A stretch of DNA of 64,000 nucleotides, from contig JXTC01000027.1 of assembly GCA_002914845.1 (NCBI GenBank), forward strand, positions 105,163 to 169,162, given 5' to 3'. Position numbers and translations under genes: made by a program. Positions 34,960-49,450 of this stretch are shown one piece after another. Numbering within the stretch: the first letter of the stretch is position 1; each line of letters begins with the position of its first letter. The notes under the pieces were generated by a model. It was not told the origin of the DNA and ran no database searches. It saw nothing but the letters and a program-made list of their open reading frames with translations. The stretch comes from Trema orientale. Its lineage: Eukaryota > Streptophyta > Magnoliopsida > Rosales > Cannabaceae.

Positions 34960-36513
34960 GCATTTATCACTACTCTGATTAAAGGTCCGTTGTTCTCTTT
35001 TCTTTCTTTTTTCCTCAACATTTCAGAATTTCGATTGTTTGTATACAGTAATATACTAAAAGAAGATCATTTGGATGAATCAGGATGTTTGCATCTCAGT
35101 AAAATTGTAAGAACATTCCGAGCTTGCAGAAGTCGTGGTTTTCCAGAGAAGGCCATGTTGTGCTGAACCAAATTCTAGTTACTGAAGCTGCTTTGAACTA
35201 TAACTCCGTTCCTACTGTTCAGAGTGCGGCCGTCTCAGTGTGGAGTTTAGAAAACGTAGCTGGAGTTCTGGTCAAGTTGGAGAGTTTTAATATCAGTTTC
35301 TCCTTTGGCAAAGCTAACAGAGTGACTGCCCCCTTTTAAGATGTCATGAATGAATTTTCTATGCTATCTCAATCTGTAAATCAAGATTCTTGATTGTATA
35401 AGTTGAGGTTTTTTGTTTTTGAATTTTGGGTTAGCTCTATTTTCAGCATTTTGTAAAGCATGTGAAAGGATTGTCAATTTTCTCTGTTCCATTACTGATT
35501 GATGTTCACTTTATATTCTATGAGAAATTTGGTTTCTAGTACAAGAGTTTCCTTTTCCATTTGGATGCCGGACGAAGCCAAAATAAAAATGAGTATATGA
35601 TATGTCAGAATTCACTTCGTTGATGCCAAGCACAAATCCGTACGAGATAGAGAATGAATGAGCTGTTGCTGAGACCTGAGAGTGAAGAAGGTTCTTGTGT
35701 TCTTCATGAAAATAACAAAGGTAATTCTACATGACATTACACTTCTACTAGTGTTCCACTTGGATATCAGAATTGTCTTGATGAGTTGTACAAGGTAAAA
35801 ATAAAGACTTCGAAGGAATTTAGTAGCTTTAAGACCACATAATTAATAACATATTTGTATAGCAAAATTATGAGGGAAAAAAAATAAAGTGGATATTGGC
35901 AAACTTGATCAATAAATATTGATTGCCAGTCGAAAAGCAAAAGAAAACTAGGACAAAATTGAAAGTCGTATACAATTTATTCCGATTATTAAGCAAAATC
36001 ACTGCTATGAAGAAAAAAAAAATGATTTCAGTATTAAATGCTGTGGTCCAAAATAGCAATTTTTCCTAATGTTCGATGAAGCCAAAATTGTCACCTCAAG
36101 AAGAGGGCCCGTGGAAGTCCAGAAGTGAAGTTTTCCATTGTGAACCTGCAAATCAGTCAACAACCTTGATCAGCCCTCAGGATTTTACCCACTTATTCAG
36201 TCAGCATTGTACTTAAATTGGTCTGAATAATATAAGTTTGAACCCATGATTAAGGAAATTTAGCTTAAAGGAGAAAGGGTTTGTAAACCCTGTTTACTAG
36301 AATAATAAACCACTTCAAACAAGGTTGAATCAGAAAACTAACCTGCAATTTTTGCAAGAACCAAGTTTACTCAGAAACTGCAAAGTTATGGATATGAAAG
36401 CCAAATAAGATCCGATCCTGCTGTTGTCCCTTTTGAGCATGATAGAAGTTTTATATATTTCACTTTTCTTTCATAAGCTTGTAAACCCGGATGGTGAGAA
36501 TGACAAAAGAGGA
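34960..36513. other. Convergent 3' regions of the b561/DOMON and REC3-like genes
   Basis: Contains the 3' UTRs of two convergent genes and the spacer between them. No other exon was found. Confidence 0.5.
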
Positions 36514-39500
36514 TTACGTAGCACTGGCTGTGCAGTCTTCACTTGCGGAAAAGCTGGTTGACTTGGGTGGATCACTCCCTCTAACTACTCTATTATATAT
36601 AACTTTGAAGGACTGTGAACCATATGGTCGACTGAGCAAACTAATAGGCATTCTCAGAGTCTGCTTTCGGTTTCTTCTCCCCCTTATCAAAATGCTGAAG
36701 GTTCTTTCACCATCCATCTTGCTTTCATTACTGCTTCCAGGAATTCCATTACTGATGTTATTTGGTTCATTCTCAGCACGTTTAGCCCCTCCCTGATTCG
36801 AAGGACCATTTTCCTTTACATTCTCAGAACCAACTCCAGCTACTACATTCACTTTATCCATTGCCTCTGATGCTTGAAGGAGTGATTCTTTGTTAACCTC
36901 CTCAACGTTGTCAATGTCCACTGGCAGAACTGGGGCAGAATCATCGGGCAGTACTTTCGGCTCCACTATAGGATCAGCAATTGGCTCAACAACAGGTGTT
37001 GGGACAGAGAACTCCAGTGGATGGCAGCCGGGCCAAACTGGGCCAGCAACAAATTCTGGTACATTTGGGTTCATATTGCACTGCCATGGGAAATGATTGG
37101 GATGAAACGCACTGCTTGTTACTGGAAAGGTACTGCTTGGAACCGGTTGGGGTTGAGTATAAGGAGGGTACATAAAGGGCATTGGCTGAATCATGTTTGG
37201 CGTTGCTGGAGGAGATGGATATGGATGATGAGGAGAGGAGCACATTGGATTCACTGTAGGTAAGACAGCAGCAGGCCCTGGGTGAAGATTCATGTTTACC
37301 GGCCAAGGAGCAATAGTTGGAACACCACCAGGACCAACTGGAAGGGTAATGTTCATGGAAACTGGAGCAGCACGTGCAATAGCTGGAGAGGGATTGAATG
37401 GAGCCGCAGATGCCGATAGCTTCTTATTGGTAAGTATACGAGTATCAGCCGAATTTACAACCAAAGATTTGTCCTTCAAATCCTCTGCCCCCGGCAAGTT
37501 GGTGTTGGAATTAATGCGGAGTTCAAAACTGCCAGACGAATTCTTCTCACGCCGTCCCTCTTCTGGAGAAGCAAAAGAATGTTGCAACCTGTCAATCAGT
37601 ACACTATCTTCCACCACTTCACGGACCTCACCACTGGATCCAAGTCCATCCAGGCTCTCAAACACCATCATAGAAGAGTTTTCATCTGCTGAATTAGTAG
37701 AGTGAGTCTCTTCTTCTTTTATAACAACTTTAGTTTCCTCTTCTAAATGATCTGTAGAATTATCATCCTTCTCTTCAAGTATATTCTCTACACCTATAAT
37801 TATTGGATCAGTATTTCCTTTGGCTTTATCTGTTTCTTCTTCATGTTTTCCAACATCACGTTCAAGGTTGTCTGGAACATCATTTTGGGGCATCCCAACT
37901 TGCATTTTAGCAATACTACCTGGTGGAGCCAATGCTACTTCCTTATATGAAGGAGATTTTCCAAGACTAACTAAAGGATTTCTCAGGGTATTGAAGTCAT
38001 TTAAGGAAGCACTTTGACCGGGTTCTAATGGTGAACTCAAAACTGGGCCACCATTTCTAGAAGTCTCTTGTGTAGCAGGTTTACTAGATGAAGGCATTGA
38101 CTTGACCCTGTAGGTTACAGCTTTAACTATTCTCCGCCCAAACTTAGTACCTTGGGAGGGATTGGTAGTATGGTGGTCTATATAGCCTCCATGAGATATT
38201 GTCCGTTTCTTTAATAGGTAATACCGACTAGTCTGATTATTAGTCTTCACTGGAGGATAATCAATGTCGTTCTCCGCATATTTCTTCTGATAAGCAAACA
38301 CTTTCCCAATAGTTGCTCGCCGCTGCTTTAGACGCCGCCCATAAGAGTTAGCTGATCTAGGCCTTTGAACTGGTTGCCATCCTTCTTCTCCTTCACCAAG
38401 TGCTTCAGAAGATACTTCATTTGAAATATTTGGCTTTTCGACAGTAGTCTCTTCCGAAACAGTCAGCTGAGGCTCAACAGGTGCAGAGGTGGTCTCCTGG
38501 ATGGCATCTGCATCGCCTTGTGGTTCAAGAATAGGTGTCTCTTCATCTGAAGTCTCTTTTGGGGTTTCTTTTGGAGAGTCATCAGAACTTGCTAAGCTTA
38601 TGGTTTGGTAAGATTTTCCCTTCAACTGGATAGAAATTGAAATACTATGATGAGATACATTCCAAGGATACATGGATGAAAAGTGAAAAGTTTTGATGAG
38701 ATACAATGCAGAAGATACAGACGTACAAACAGGCATGGATATAATTAGAATTTACTATTTAGAAAGCCCACTGACAAATTCTTTTTCATTATTTTCAGTA
38801 TCAAAAAGTGACCACTCGTTGGGAAAAGGCCGCCTTTCTTAACTTGGCTATAATAAAGTACCTTCTAAACTAAGAGGATGGTTAATTAGTAGCTTCATTT
38901 GTACTTTTCTTAACTCATAGGCTTTTCATTGCTTTCGATGACTAAGCATTGAGGATTAATTAAGGCCTGCCAAGTTCCATTCATAGCTTGTCTACTTAAC
39001 CAAAGACAAGTAATTATTCAAAATGACCTTTACCCAATTCTTTTGCCTCCATACTACTAAGAAAAGATGTGACTTAAGTTTATTCCATATATCAATGGAA
39101 ATAGATTACTACTATGTGGATTTGGCAGTGATAAAAAGCTCGCAGATAAATTGAAAAATAAATAAATAAATTATATATAATAGCATTTTATATCTGTATT
39201 TAAAATAAATATGATCTTAGGCTCCGACTACCTTTGTAAAGTTGCTTTTCCTCTTGGCTGCCACATCCCGCCCTTTCCCATCATGACTGGGATTAATGTA
39301 ATCAAGCAAATCTGATACACTGCCAAGTTTTAATTGGGAAGGAAAATATATTAGTACGATAATTTATGTTTGGGGAAGTGCATTTCAGGCTCAAACTTCA
39401 TCAACCGCAAACAAACAAAAAGAAAAAAGCAAAATACTACAAAGTCAGACAACAAGATTGTCAACTTAAAGTTATTGAAGTCACCAGCATTATTGGTACT

Positions 39501-42500
39501 AAAATATTCAAAATGTTAAGTTAGCAACATCATTAACTTGTTCTTTTCAAGAGTCAGGCTGAAAACAGAATCGGACTAAGCTTATCAATTCTTATTGATG
39601 ATTGCTTGAAGTTCCATAGTATGACTTATAAGAGGTATTGCCAACTTACCTTAGGTGGCCTTTGCTGGCTATAGAGGCATCGGGCTTTCGAGTTCCATTT
39701 CGTGCAGCTTCTTGTTGTTCAAAAGCCTTTGACTCAAAGTACTCGAGCCAAGCAGCAGCATCCTGATGCATTTTTTAAGAAGTTTCAACTTCAGATTGAC
39801 TAGGAATACCAACAAAAAAAATAAAAAGGGAAAACTATAGCCACATTTCATGTAGGTATAGCCTGTGCCTTAAAATCTGATAATTAGTAAATCCACATAA
39901 TTAGATCCATATTCAAAACTTGAATCATGCGAAGATCCCAGCTATCCAATCATTGGCATTGTCCACCAGAAAAGTTAAAAATGATGGGTTAGAGGATTCC
40001 ACGTGCCTCCTGTTCTTCCTCTCAACCAAATGAAATATGTTCTTCTATGTTCTTCTTCTTCCCCTCAACCCTTTTATTTCCTTCCCACGATGATTTTTAT
40101 CAAGCGTCATGTTATATGATAAGGAAAATACCTGCGTACGCAGGTCATCAGGACCAAGCTTCGCTCGCAGAATTTGCAGGGTGGTCTGCTCATGCTGAAC
40201 ACTCAAAGGGTATGCTTCCATCAACGAGAGGGCAATCGCGATAGCATGGTAACTTGCTGCTGTCTGGAAAATGAAGCAAAAGAAGTTTTTAAGTTAAAAG
40301 TAAAATGATGTTTCAGTCCATGCATATCAATCATTTCTGATCATCCATAACAACCATTTACAGAAAACATGACTCAAGTTATAATTGTGTAAAATTTCAG
40401 CAAATTAATAAATGGTACAAAACCTGAATATGGTCTGGGCCAAGTAACCTTTGGTTACATTTAAGAGCTTTGTGAAGATATCTCAAGGCAACGTGCACAT
40501 TTCCCAGACCTTCTTCCATCATAGCCACATTGATGTACGTTGCAGCAGTGTTTGGATGAGATGGGCCACATGTCAGATGCAAAAGATACAGAGCACGCTT
40601 TACATACCTGATCAACAGCAAGTGTAGAACTTTCACACAGGGGAAAAGTAAATGGCATTCCAGAATGAAAATGCTAGATAATATACTCTCTATCTAGCAG
40701 TACGTACAAATCTACTAAACCAGCAAATAAAGATAAAAATCATTAAAAATTTGAACATATACGACACATTATGTGTAAATTCATTCAAACACCATGAAAG
40801 TCTAGTTTTCTAACTTCAGTTCAAAGAATGCATCTAAATCAAGCATTTTTTTACCCTGTATCGTTATGAAATAATATTAGTGTCATAAACTACAGCAATA
40901 ACCTACAAAAGACATCGCCAGAAACCTTAATTAACCAGGAAAAGTCTGTCTGCAAAGAATTTGTAGAAGTAAGCAATTATACAAAAAGAAAGCATACTTG
41001 AGAGCCAGCTCTGTATGCTGAAGTCTGTAATAGAACACAGCAAGATCCCCATAACTCTTCATAGTGTCTGGATGATCAAGTCCTAATTCTCTCTCATTGA
41101 TATCCAGGGCTTTTTGTTGATAAATTGTAGCCTGAAATTTGGATAAACAAACTAAACTTGAAAACTTTGCAAAAGAGAAATAGCTTGTTAGATAGTCATA
41201 TACTAGGAGCAAAGGCATTTTCTAGATCCAGTAAAGATACATACATACATATAAAACATACATACATTCTAGCAACACCTAAATACGAAGATTAGAGGTC
41301 AACCTGATTGAAGTCTCCAGTGTGATATAAAACTACTGCTAGGAGGCTGTAAGCTCCCGCAGTCATCCGATGGTATGGACCACAAACTGCTACAAGCTTT
41401 GCAAGAGCCTGCAAGAATAAAATAAGTAAAGCTGGTAATATACTAGAATATAGGAAAAGGTTGAAAGCAACACACCTTTGTTCCATAAGCAACTGCATCT
41501 TCAAGCTTTCCTTTATCCAAAGCAGTTTTTGAAGATTCTAGTAGCTGCCTCCCATCTGCAGATGAGCATGCAGCTTGCTGCAAATAAAAGGAAAATGAAA
41601 TAAATTTAAAAAAAAAAAATGGATAGACGTAATACACTACGTGACCACTGATAAAAATATGTCGATGGTTCCATGTCCAGTTCATCACCTTATGCACTGG
41701 TACTAGACTGACCACATCTGACTTCCCAAATGGGTTTGGAGAATCCATGTCAAAATCCCTCGGGACCAACTCAATACCAACCTAAAGATAACATTCCAGG
41801 AGAAAAAGTTAATAAATAAATGACAGCACTATTAATCTGTTAATAGCTACCAGACATGACATAAAGCTTCTACTGACATGCAAAATAAGACATACAAGCA
41901 TTCTTCATATCGTTATAAATAAAATTCAGTGGCCATATCTCAAGTGAGGACAACAATATTCTTATCCAACATACCTTGTGACATAGTCCCCGTAAGATTG
42001 CAAATTTCCTCAAGTCTTTGTAATTGAAGCTGCTAAGATCCCAGTCGTATCGCTTTCTCAAGAATAGTATCAGCCATCTCCACACAAGAGAATGGACATG
42101 GCAAGACTTATCGAGTTCATCATTTTCAGGAATCCCAAGCATCATATTCAACGTAGCAGCTATTGAAACAGCCATTTTGTCATTGTCTTCAACAGCCGAA
42201 ATTACTGCCTGAAGAATGTGCTTAAAGGCTCGTACAATCATCTCATGAATGCAAAGTGACTGCACATGAGACAGCTTTTCTGAAAGCTTTACCTGTGAAA
42301 ATCAATAGAATAGTCAGTCAATATACGGAGACTTATTTAATTAGAATTTGATAATGATGATTATTAACTCTTCTCACTATTCTCAGGGATTCAAATTCTT
42401 TTGACCGCTAGAATAGACATAGAGACGGAAATATAATGGTATTAAATATTACTAGAAAATAGACAAAGCTATTGAAGTTTGACAGGAAAATAAATAATAT

Positions 42501-45192
42501 ATATATATATTCCGTAATGGTAAAGGGCAATGAAAAAAGATATGTTTTTATGGAAGATAAAATATAGGAAGGCGTTAAAAAACCAAAAAGTCAAGGTCCA
42601 CACAAGGCACTTACAACATGCCCAAGAGAACGCATCCGCAGACCCCTAGTATGCATGAAATCAGTCAAAGTCCGACCATCAACTGGTGAAAGTTCCAAAG
42701 AACCAAAATCTGCTACCTGTATCGATGTAGAAGTACTAGAAACATAATCACCAAAACCATATTACGTGCAGAAATATAAATGGATTTAACCAAATAATAT
42801 TCAGTAATTACCAGTTTGGGAAGAGCAACTTCCAAGTAATACTTCTGAGACAGGTCGATTAGTTCTTGAAGAGACTGCCAAATAAATGGTGGGTTACTTC
42901 ACACTACAGAAAAGAAAAAGGAGGTGCTGCATAATTCACCTGCAAAATATTACCTTGCTATGAAGCCCAGTTTCAGATTCTTTCAGTCGAGCAAAGGCTA
43001 CATCAGACAACAACCTCTTGAGAGCAAGCTCATTTTCTTTGGCACTGGTTTCAACCTGAGATTCTATAGAAGCTGATGTGGCACCTTCAGCGTCCGCAGT
43101 AATGCCATCAGGTTTCTCGGGTTGTATTTTTGAGCTGTTAACATCTAATTTTTTCTTGTTCTTAAGTGACCTAAGAGGTGTCCCAAGTCCCTCAACCTTC
43201 ATCTCATTCCTAGCCTTCTCACTGGATGGTTTCTTATCTTTGTCCGCATTTTTTTGGTCTTGCAAGTGTTGTATCCAGCAGGCTCCAAGTTCCCACCTTA
43301 CAAATTGATCCAACTTTATGTCTTCTTGCTCCAGTTTCACAAGACTGTTTTCTAACAGTTTCTCAACAAAAGCACGGGAAGCAGAAAGCTCTTCAAGATC
43401 CCATGTTTGCAAATCAGATGCAGGTTTATTGTATTCTGAAGCTGATGTTTTGTGGAGTAGTAATCTCAAACTGCAAGGAGAAAGGCCCACCAATTATGGG
43501 GCCAGGTACCACATTAGAATTATGTGAAAAACACATATATCTAGATTCACCTGAATGCTCTATAACATAACCAGATATAAATATACATATTAAGCAGTAC
43601 CTGCTAATGTTAAGGGCATTCGCTCCACCTTCAGGCTGATCAAGAAGTTCAGTGCTTTTAGACGGTGAACTGACATTCCCGTCCTCACCCTCAACTTTCA
43701 CAACTGCAATGTAACCACAATATCTCACATTCACAACACCCAGAGTAGCAACATCCTGCACCAGAAGGTAAAAACCTCGTTCAACCATTTTAGCAAGAAA
43801 TCAACTCTTCCGACCACTGTTAGAGACTGAATACTCGGGAGAAAAATGTTCACAATCTATAACATTAATTCAGAGAACATCTTACATGGGCAGCAGTATT
43901 CTCATCAGCAGTTATCCCTTTCAGAAGGTTTCTTTCAACTAGATTCTTCTTATCAACTCCAAATGCTTGAACTCCATCAATTTTAGTATCTATCTTACGG
44001 CTTGCATTGGAAGCATCTTTCACGACCATGATGCTCAAGTCCCCAACCTTCTCACTATGAAGAATTTCACTGTCTGCAACTGGGAAGATTAAATCTAGTT
44101 TGGCCATCACATGCCGAATGGCTTTAATGGCTCTGAAAATTGAGACATCAACAAATAGGCTATGAAGAAGGAATGCCTTCCTATCTCGAACCTGCCTTTC
44201 CTCGGCAGTTTTACAAGGCATAGATGCAATGAATGAAAACTCATTAGCCCAAGGTATGAGGTCACTTTTCCCATCTCTTCCTAACCCACCACCATTTCCT
44301 CCCCAAGTCTCATCCTCCACAGGGAGAGGAGGAAAAACCGGCAGTGACTGGGCTGCAATTGGCGGGACAAGCCATGTGTTGGCTCTGAAGCCATAAGGAA
44401 GATTTCCAAACTGCAGAACAAAACAAAGCTCGCTATAGAACATAGGAAAATCTACGGCAATGACAAAACAAAGCTAAGTTCAAAAAAGTGGGGAAGGGAA
44501 AAAGAAAAAGTACAATGATTATGTACCTTGTTACGTTCTGAGAATGCTTTCATGAGATCTTCATAAGCCTGAAGAACGAAAAATGAGACATGGAACTTCA
44601 ACCAAACAATGTGTTTCTACTGACCAAAAGGCCAATGTTTACTAATCGTTATGGGAACAGAAAATAAGAAAGTATTTTCATTTCACATCCATCATTCATG
44701 TGTTAAAGGCAAGTGAACCTTTCTAAAAACGACATGAAAAGTCATGATTTCAAGCCAAAAAAAAAAAAAAAGAAATGCAATTTTAAGATAACAAAAGAAA
44801 CCCAAGTTAGCAAAAACTAACATTGTCAAAAGCTCTACTAAGTTGTCGTAACAAATCAACCAGGTTGTGACACAGGATTCGCTGCTTTCCAACGCTGTAG
44901 AACCCCTTCCTACAAGCTTCCACATGAACAACCTTTCCATTGCAAAGTTTCACCTTTACCATTACCAAAAAAGAAAAGTAAGCTAGTCAAAACCTCAAAG
45001 AACCACCATGAACGAAGCTAATAATGAATTTTAATGTGAACCCATTTGAGAGTTCATTCAGGGGAAGAGACATTACCTCAAGAGAAAAAAGATGATCATC
45101 CGCCATAATCTCATCGATTTGCCGTCTCATCACGCTCTTTATAACTGCAAAATTCACACCATTTCCAATTCATATTGGTGCTTCACAACATG

Positions 45193-45233
<41 letters not shown>

Positions 45234-47682
45234 TACATTGCAGTGGAGGAGTAAGGTGGGAGAGAGAGAAGAAGTCATAGAAGGAGCCAAGCTTGGGGCA
45301 GGAGTGGCTCATCTCGGCCTCTGAATCCACCACCGCCACATCTTGCTTGGTGTTTCCTCCTGAAGAAGAGCCTTGGGGCTTGGTGGCCGCGGTGGATTTC
45401 TTGGCGTTCTTATCCTGCACACCCGGCGCACTTTTACCGCCGCCACCTGATAACGAAGCATCGGGCTTCGAGTTCTGCTCCTTTCCCCCTGGCGAAGCGC
45501 CGAAGCTAGTCGTACAGGCCACGAGGTCCAGCACTCGTCTAACGTGCGCCGTAGCGCTCTCGTCATCGTACTCCTCTGATTTTTTTTTTTTTTAAAAAAA
45601 AAAAAGAGCGAGTTCAGAAAATTGATCGAGAGAGGAAGAGGAAGAAGAAGAAAACGACGTGGCATCAACGCGAAAAGTTGGATAAACGACGTCGTACAAA
45701 TTTCCAGAAAAAAGAAAACAGAGAATATAACGAGACAGAAAAAATAAGGCAACGGCGTTTAGAAGTGAAAACTTGAGTAAACGACGTCGTATTCCGTTTC
45801 TGGGTATGTACCTTCCACCAACGTTAGGATGCAGGGCTTCAGTGCGGAGACGTCCACCGTATCCTTTAAGAGTGGCCCTCTTACCTGAAACAACGTAGTT
45901 GAAATGTCCAATTTGACCTTGTAATATGAATTTATTTCTTGTCTGCCATTCCTCATTTTGTGTTTGTTTACATAAAATTCTAAATAAATTTCAAGAAACC
46001 GGAAGTATCAATCTATTATTCTATTATCACATTAGGCTTGAAAATGCACCATCATATAAATAATGTCTTTTCTTTTTCTTTCTCGTGGTCTTCTTATGGG
46101 CATTTGTGGCGCATCATTATTTCACTTAGCTCCTCCTTAGAAATTGAGCCACATGTCACGAGGAGTACCCGAAAGGGTTTACTTTGAGCATGATTTTGAC
46201 TTTGTTCCCAAGTAAATGCTCTGTTTTTTTGGGGGGGGACGGACAGTACACTATAATGGACAAGCCTAAGGAACATGTTTCCCGCTGCTGATGGATAAAG
46301 CTGAAAATCTCCACCCAACAACGAGATACACGAATGACGAAACATAAAAACAAATACAATAATATTTCTAAAATAATAAACCTCAATTACCTCGTGGGAT
46401 AGTGAAAAGTTTGTGATGTTACAACTTTCTGTGTTTACAGATAATAACCGGCGAACGTCGATAATCCTGTCCGTTGATATTCCCTGCTTAAGATTTCATT
46501 TTTATCCCAATTAGAACTCTAACATAACATTAAATAACCTTTTATCTTAATTACAATATTAACATAACATTTGAAAAAATAAATAAAAATACGAAACACG
46601 ACATATATACATTATCACATACTTGACTTAACTGATAACCACACTATTCAAGATAGTTTATAGAGAATTTAACATGGATACTAGTTTTATTTTTTACTAA
46701 AGTAACTTTTTGTAATAATGTTTTTAAAAATAACTTTTTAATAGTCTTGTAATGTTGTGTGACGGGCTTACCGTAAAAATTATGGCTTTTTTTTAGGACA
46801 ATCAATGGTTATAAAATGTGTAAACTATTAGAAAAGACATTTTTCAAAACACTTTCAAAAAAATCATTTTAGTGAAAAATACTCTTAATCAAGTCCATTT
46901 CCCTGGCACATACTTTACTTTTAAAATGATAAAAAGGCAAAAAAGCACTAATCCCTACCAAGTTAAAAAGACTGGAATATTTTATTGTAGCAACAAACTA
47001 TATATGAAGTAGAGTATGTTAGTTTTATTGCTTGTAATAGAGTTGGTACTGACAACAATTAACAACCTATTTCTTGTCTGGGAGCTAAGCTAAATGACAG
47101 AAACAAATTGGTTTAGATGCTTGCAAGAGATTTTAGGTTCTATCATGGAGTATATAGCATCTAATTTTGGAGCCTATAGATAGATTCGAAATCAACCAAT
47201 AAATCGAATACTTTTATTTTTGGCGCCGCTTAAAATACTAAATACCAACTTGTAATGCAGAAACAAGCGAAAGATGCCCATTTGAACTGGGAGCTACCGC
47301 ACAAGAACATGCACAAACAGAGTGACAAATAGAATTTTTAGGCAGTGACCTTGTGACCAAGTCAAATAATAAACTATTTTGATAAGTATGGCAGGACTAG
47401 CTAATGGTTCCAGCAGAAAATCCATGAATTTTAACTAAAATATAGTTTATAATATTACCTTTAAAATAACATGGGTTTCGTCAGGAAGGTTCACAGTGAT
47501 GTCCATGACAACAGGAAGAACTGCTTAAGCCACCCAAAAAAGAAGAGGCAAAAAAAAAGGGTTAAAATTTGTGTATAAAAAATAAGCAAAATAAATAAAT
47601 AAAAATGGAACAAGTTTATACTCTTTTCTTCTTTCTTCTTCTTCTCTCCCTTGGCCTTTCCACGGTTGTTCTTTGGCGCCAT
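36514..47682 (-). CDS. REC3: REC3-like clustered-mitochondria (CLU/TSS family) protein
   Basis: Minus-strand exons, 5' to 3': 47682-47622, 47520-47459, 46483-46391, 45884-45812, 45575-45237, 45144-45077, 44953-44822, 44568-44527, 44410-43886, 43755-43601, 43470-42954, 42874-42812, 42716-42615, 42292-41975, 41781-41689, 41577-41476, 41408-41304, 41131-40998, 40607-40424, 40263-40132, 39762-39650, 39319-39232, 38625-36514. The sum is 5613 nt, 1870 residues, all GT-AG and phase-consistent. The start [20 protein letters not shown] matches REDUCED CHLOROPLAST COVERAGE 3. Order: basic N-terminus, CLU_N ([14 protein letters not shown]), CLU domain ([17 protein letters not shown], residues ~291-465), CLU-central/eIF3 p135-like region (~690-850), TPR array (~881-1138; [20 protein letters not shown]), and a 704-residue low-complexity tail ending [17 protein letters not shown]. 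The family sets chloroplast compartment size and is cytosolic/nuclear. A 5' UTR intron is likely (acceptor at 47745/47746). Confidence 0.95.
45192..45234. repeat. (TA)n(GA)n microsatellite at a REC3-like splice donor
   Basis: On the coding (minus) strand the intron after exon 5 begins GTAC and passes at once into a (TC)n then (TA)n tract. The variable tract starts within four bases of the exon edge. Confidence 0.9.
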
Positions 47683-47745
47683 TTTTCAACCTTAGCTTGA
47701 TTGATTGAATAGGCTAAAACTTGAAGAGAATAAGCACTTGCACCT

Positions 47746-48300
47746 GCATTTAAAATGTTTAAATTGGTGTTACATAAATGAAAACATTCTACAACAATTC
47801 TATAAACAAAAACAAGAAAAGAGCTTAAAGCAAAGGCCACCAATTAGTTAAGGATAGCATTTAATACCGAGCAAAGAAATGGACCCAACTTCAGAAAGTC
47901 AATTAAGAAAATCTCACATATTAATGAAACAACGACATTAGAAACCGAAAATGAAGCTCAGAGAAAACAGAGGAGTTAATTTCAATTAATTACCAAGTAT
48001 AGGAGAAAAGCTCTTATAAAAGAAAAGAAACTTTCTTTAATGAACTGTGAAAGTTCGGATGACAAAGAGCAATAATATGAGATAAACTGAGTGTAACCCA
48101 GTTCAGAGAAATGAAAAAGCAGTAAAAGGTTATTTATTGAGAAGCCATGAATGAAGGTCTCTGAGGTGGGTTTCAGAGATTGGATAATGAAGAGGGAATA
48201 ACGGCGAAGGAAGGAGGTATTGAATTGAGGGAGAGAAAAAAAAAAGAAAGAATTTTTGTGAAAAAGAGAGAGAGAGAGAGATAGAGAGGGAGGTGGGTAT
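47746..48300 (-). promoter_or_regulatory. 5' leader and promoter-proximal region of the REC3-like gene
   Basis: An acceptor TTTAAATGCAG just above 47745 suggests a leader intron. A GA-rich tract at 48226-48293 reads as CT-rich on the coding strand, which is common in plant 5' leaders and core promoters. The transcription start is therefore guessed at 48.2-48.3 kb. No TATA box could be assigned with confidence. Confidence 0.4.
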
Positions 48301-49442
48301 GATAAGGAAGGAAGGGCGGAGATTTAACAGTCAGAATTATATATTTGGCATTTTATGGCAGTAGTCTCCGGCCTATACAGACCGATTTCATTTTGTGGAA
48401 TTATTATTCTTAATTTTTTAATGCCATTAATTTTTATAAAAAAACATAGTTTTTCAAAATTTATATTTTATATTATTGTAGGAAAAGGGCTGCACTTTGT
48501 AGGAAAAGGAGAAAAGGTGGGGGAACCATAGCCTTGGTGGGTCCTCTCAAACTAGTTCACAACCCTTCAAACTTTTCTTGTAATTAAGGAACTTCATATT
48601 TCAAAAGGACTATTGAGATATGTTTTGTTACCTCTTATTAGTTTTTCCTTTCTTTCTTTTTTTTTTTTCAGTGCTTGTTTTTTTGGCTTAGATTGATGAA
48701 AAGGCACAGCACAATCTGAAACCGAAAAAAAAAAATATATATATTGTAATACTTATAACATGGGGGACAAAATGAGTCTAATTTTTTGATATGTTTTGTT
48801 TTGCTAGAGTTTCGTTTCTTCTTTTTTTTTTCTTTTTTTAATTATCTTTTGACTTTCTTTGGTAGGTAATAGACATTAGACCATATCTCTTGAGTGGGAG
48901 ATATAGCCTTTAATTGCATTTAGTCAAGTTTAAAATCATTGGAACAAAGTGAAAGAGGTTTAGGTTACTATAATATGACCATCTCTGCATGGTTTTGCAG
49001 TGTGAAAGTCGAAGTCTCTGTTTGCCTTTTCTCTTAACAATTTTCATTTACTTATTTTCCTCTAAATAAGAACTTGGTTTTAGGGTCAGCCATGAGTTAC
49101 TGATGTTTGTTTTTGGTCCCAAAAAAATAAGGGACACCCAAAAATTTCGAACAAAGGTAAAAAGTAGCTTACAGCGACCATGGCGAACCAATCTAGGAAA
49201 CTAACATGAATTTTGTACGTATAGCTGTATATAAGTGGGGTGGATAACCCACCACCATGAGAACGATGTCAAGTGGATAACTTGAAACAGACCTTTGAGT
49301 TTTTTGTCTCCTTAAAATTGAATAAAATGGTTTTATATCAAGGCACGGAAATTATTTGGTTAGTTTCCATAAAACAATATTAGAACCCATCGAATACATT
49401 AAGCTTTTATTAAAAGATAAAGCAATAATGTGATTTGTTAAT
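48301..49442. other. Intergenic sequence, no gene seen
   Basis: AT-rich sequence upstream of the REC3-like gene. No coding exon or RNA gene recognised. Confidence 0.5.
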
Positions 49443-49450
49443 ATATCAAT

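Noticed and set aside
36491-38017. Several plus-strand frames
   Set aside because: Antisense shadows of the long terminal exon of the REC3-like gene.
46094-46386. Minus-strand open frames within intron 3 of the REC3-like gene
   Set aside because: Neither belongs to the REC3 homology, and no motif or splice partner was seen. The flanking REC3 exons join correctly without them.
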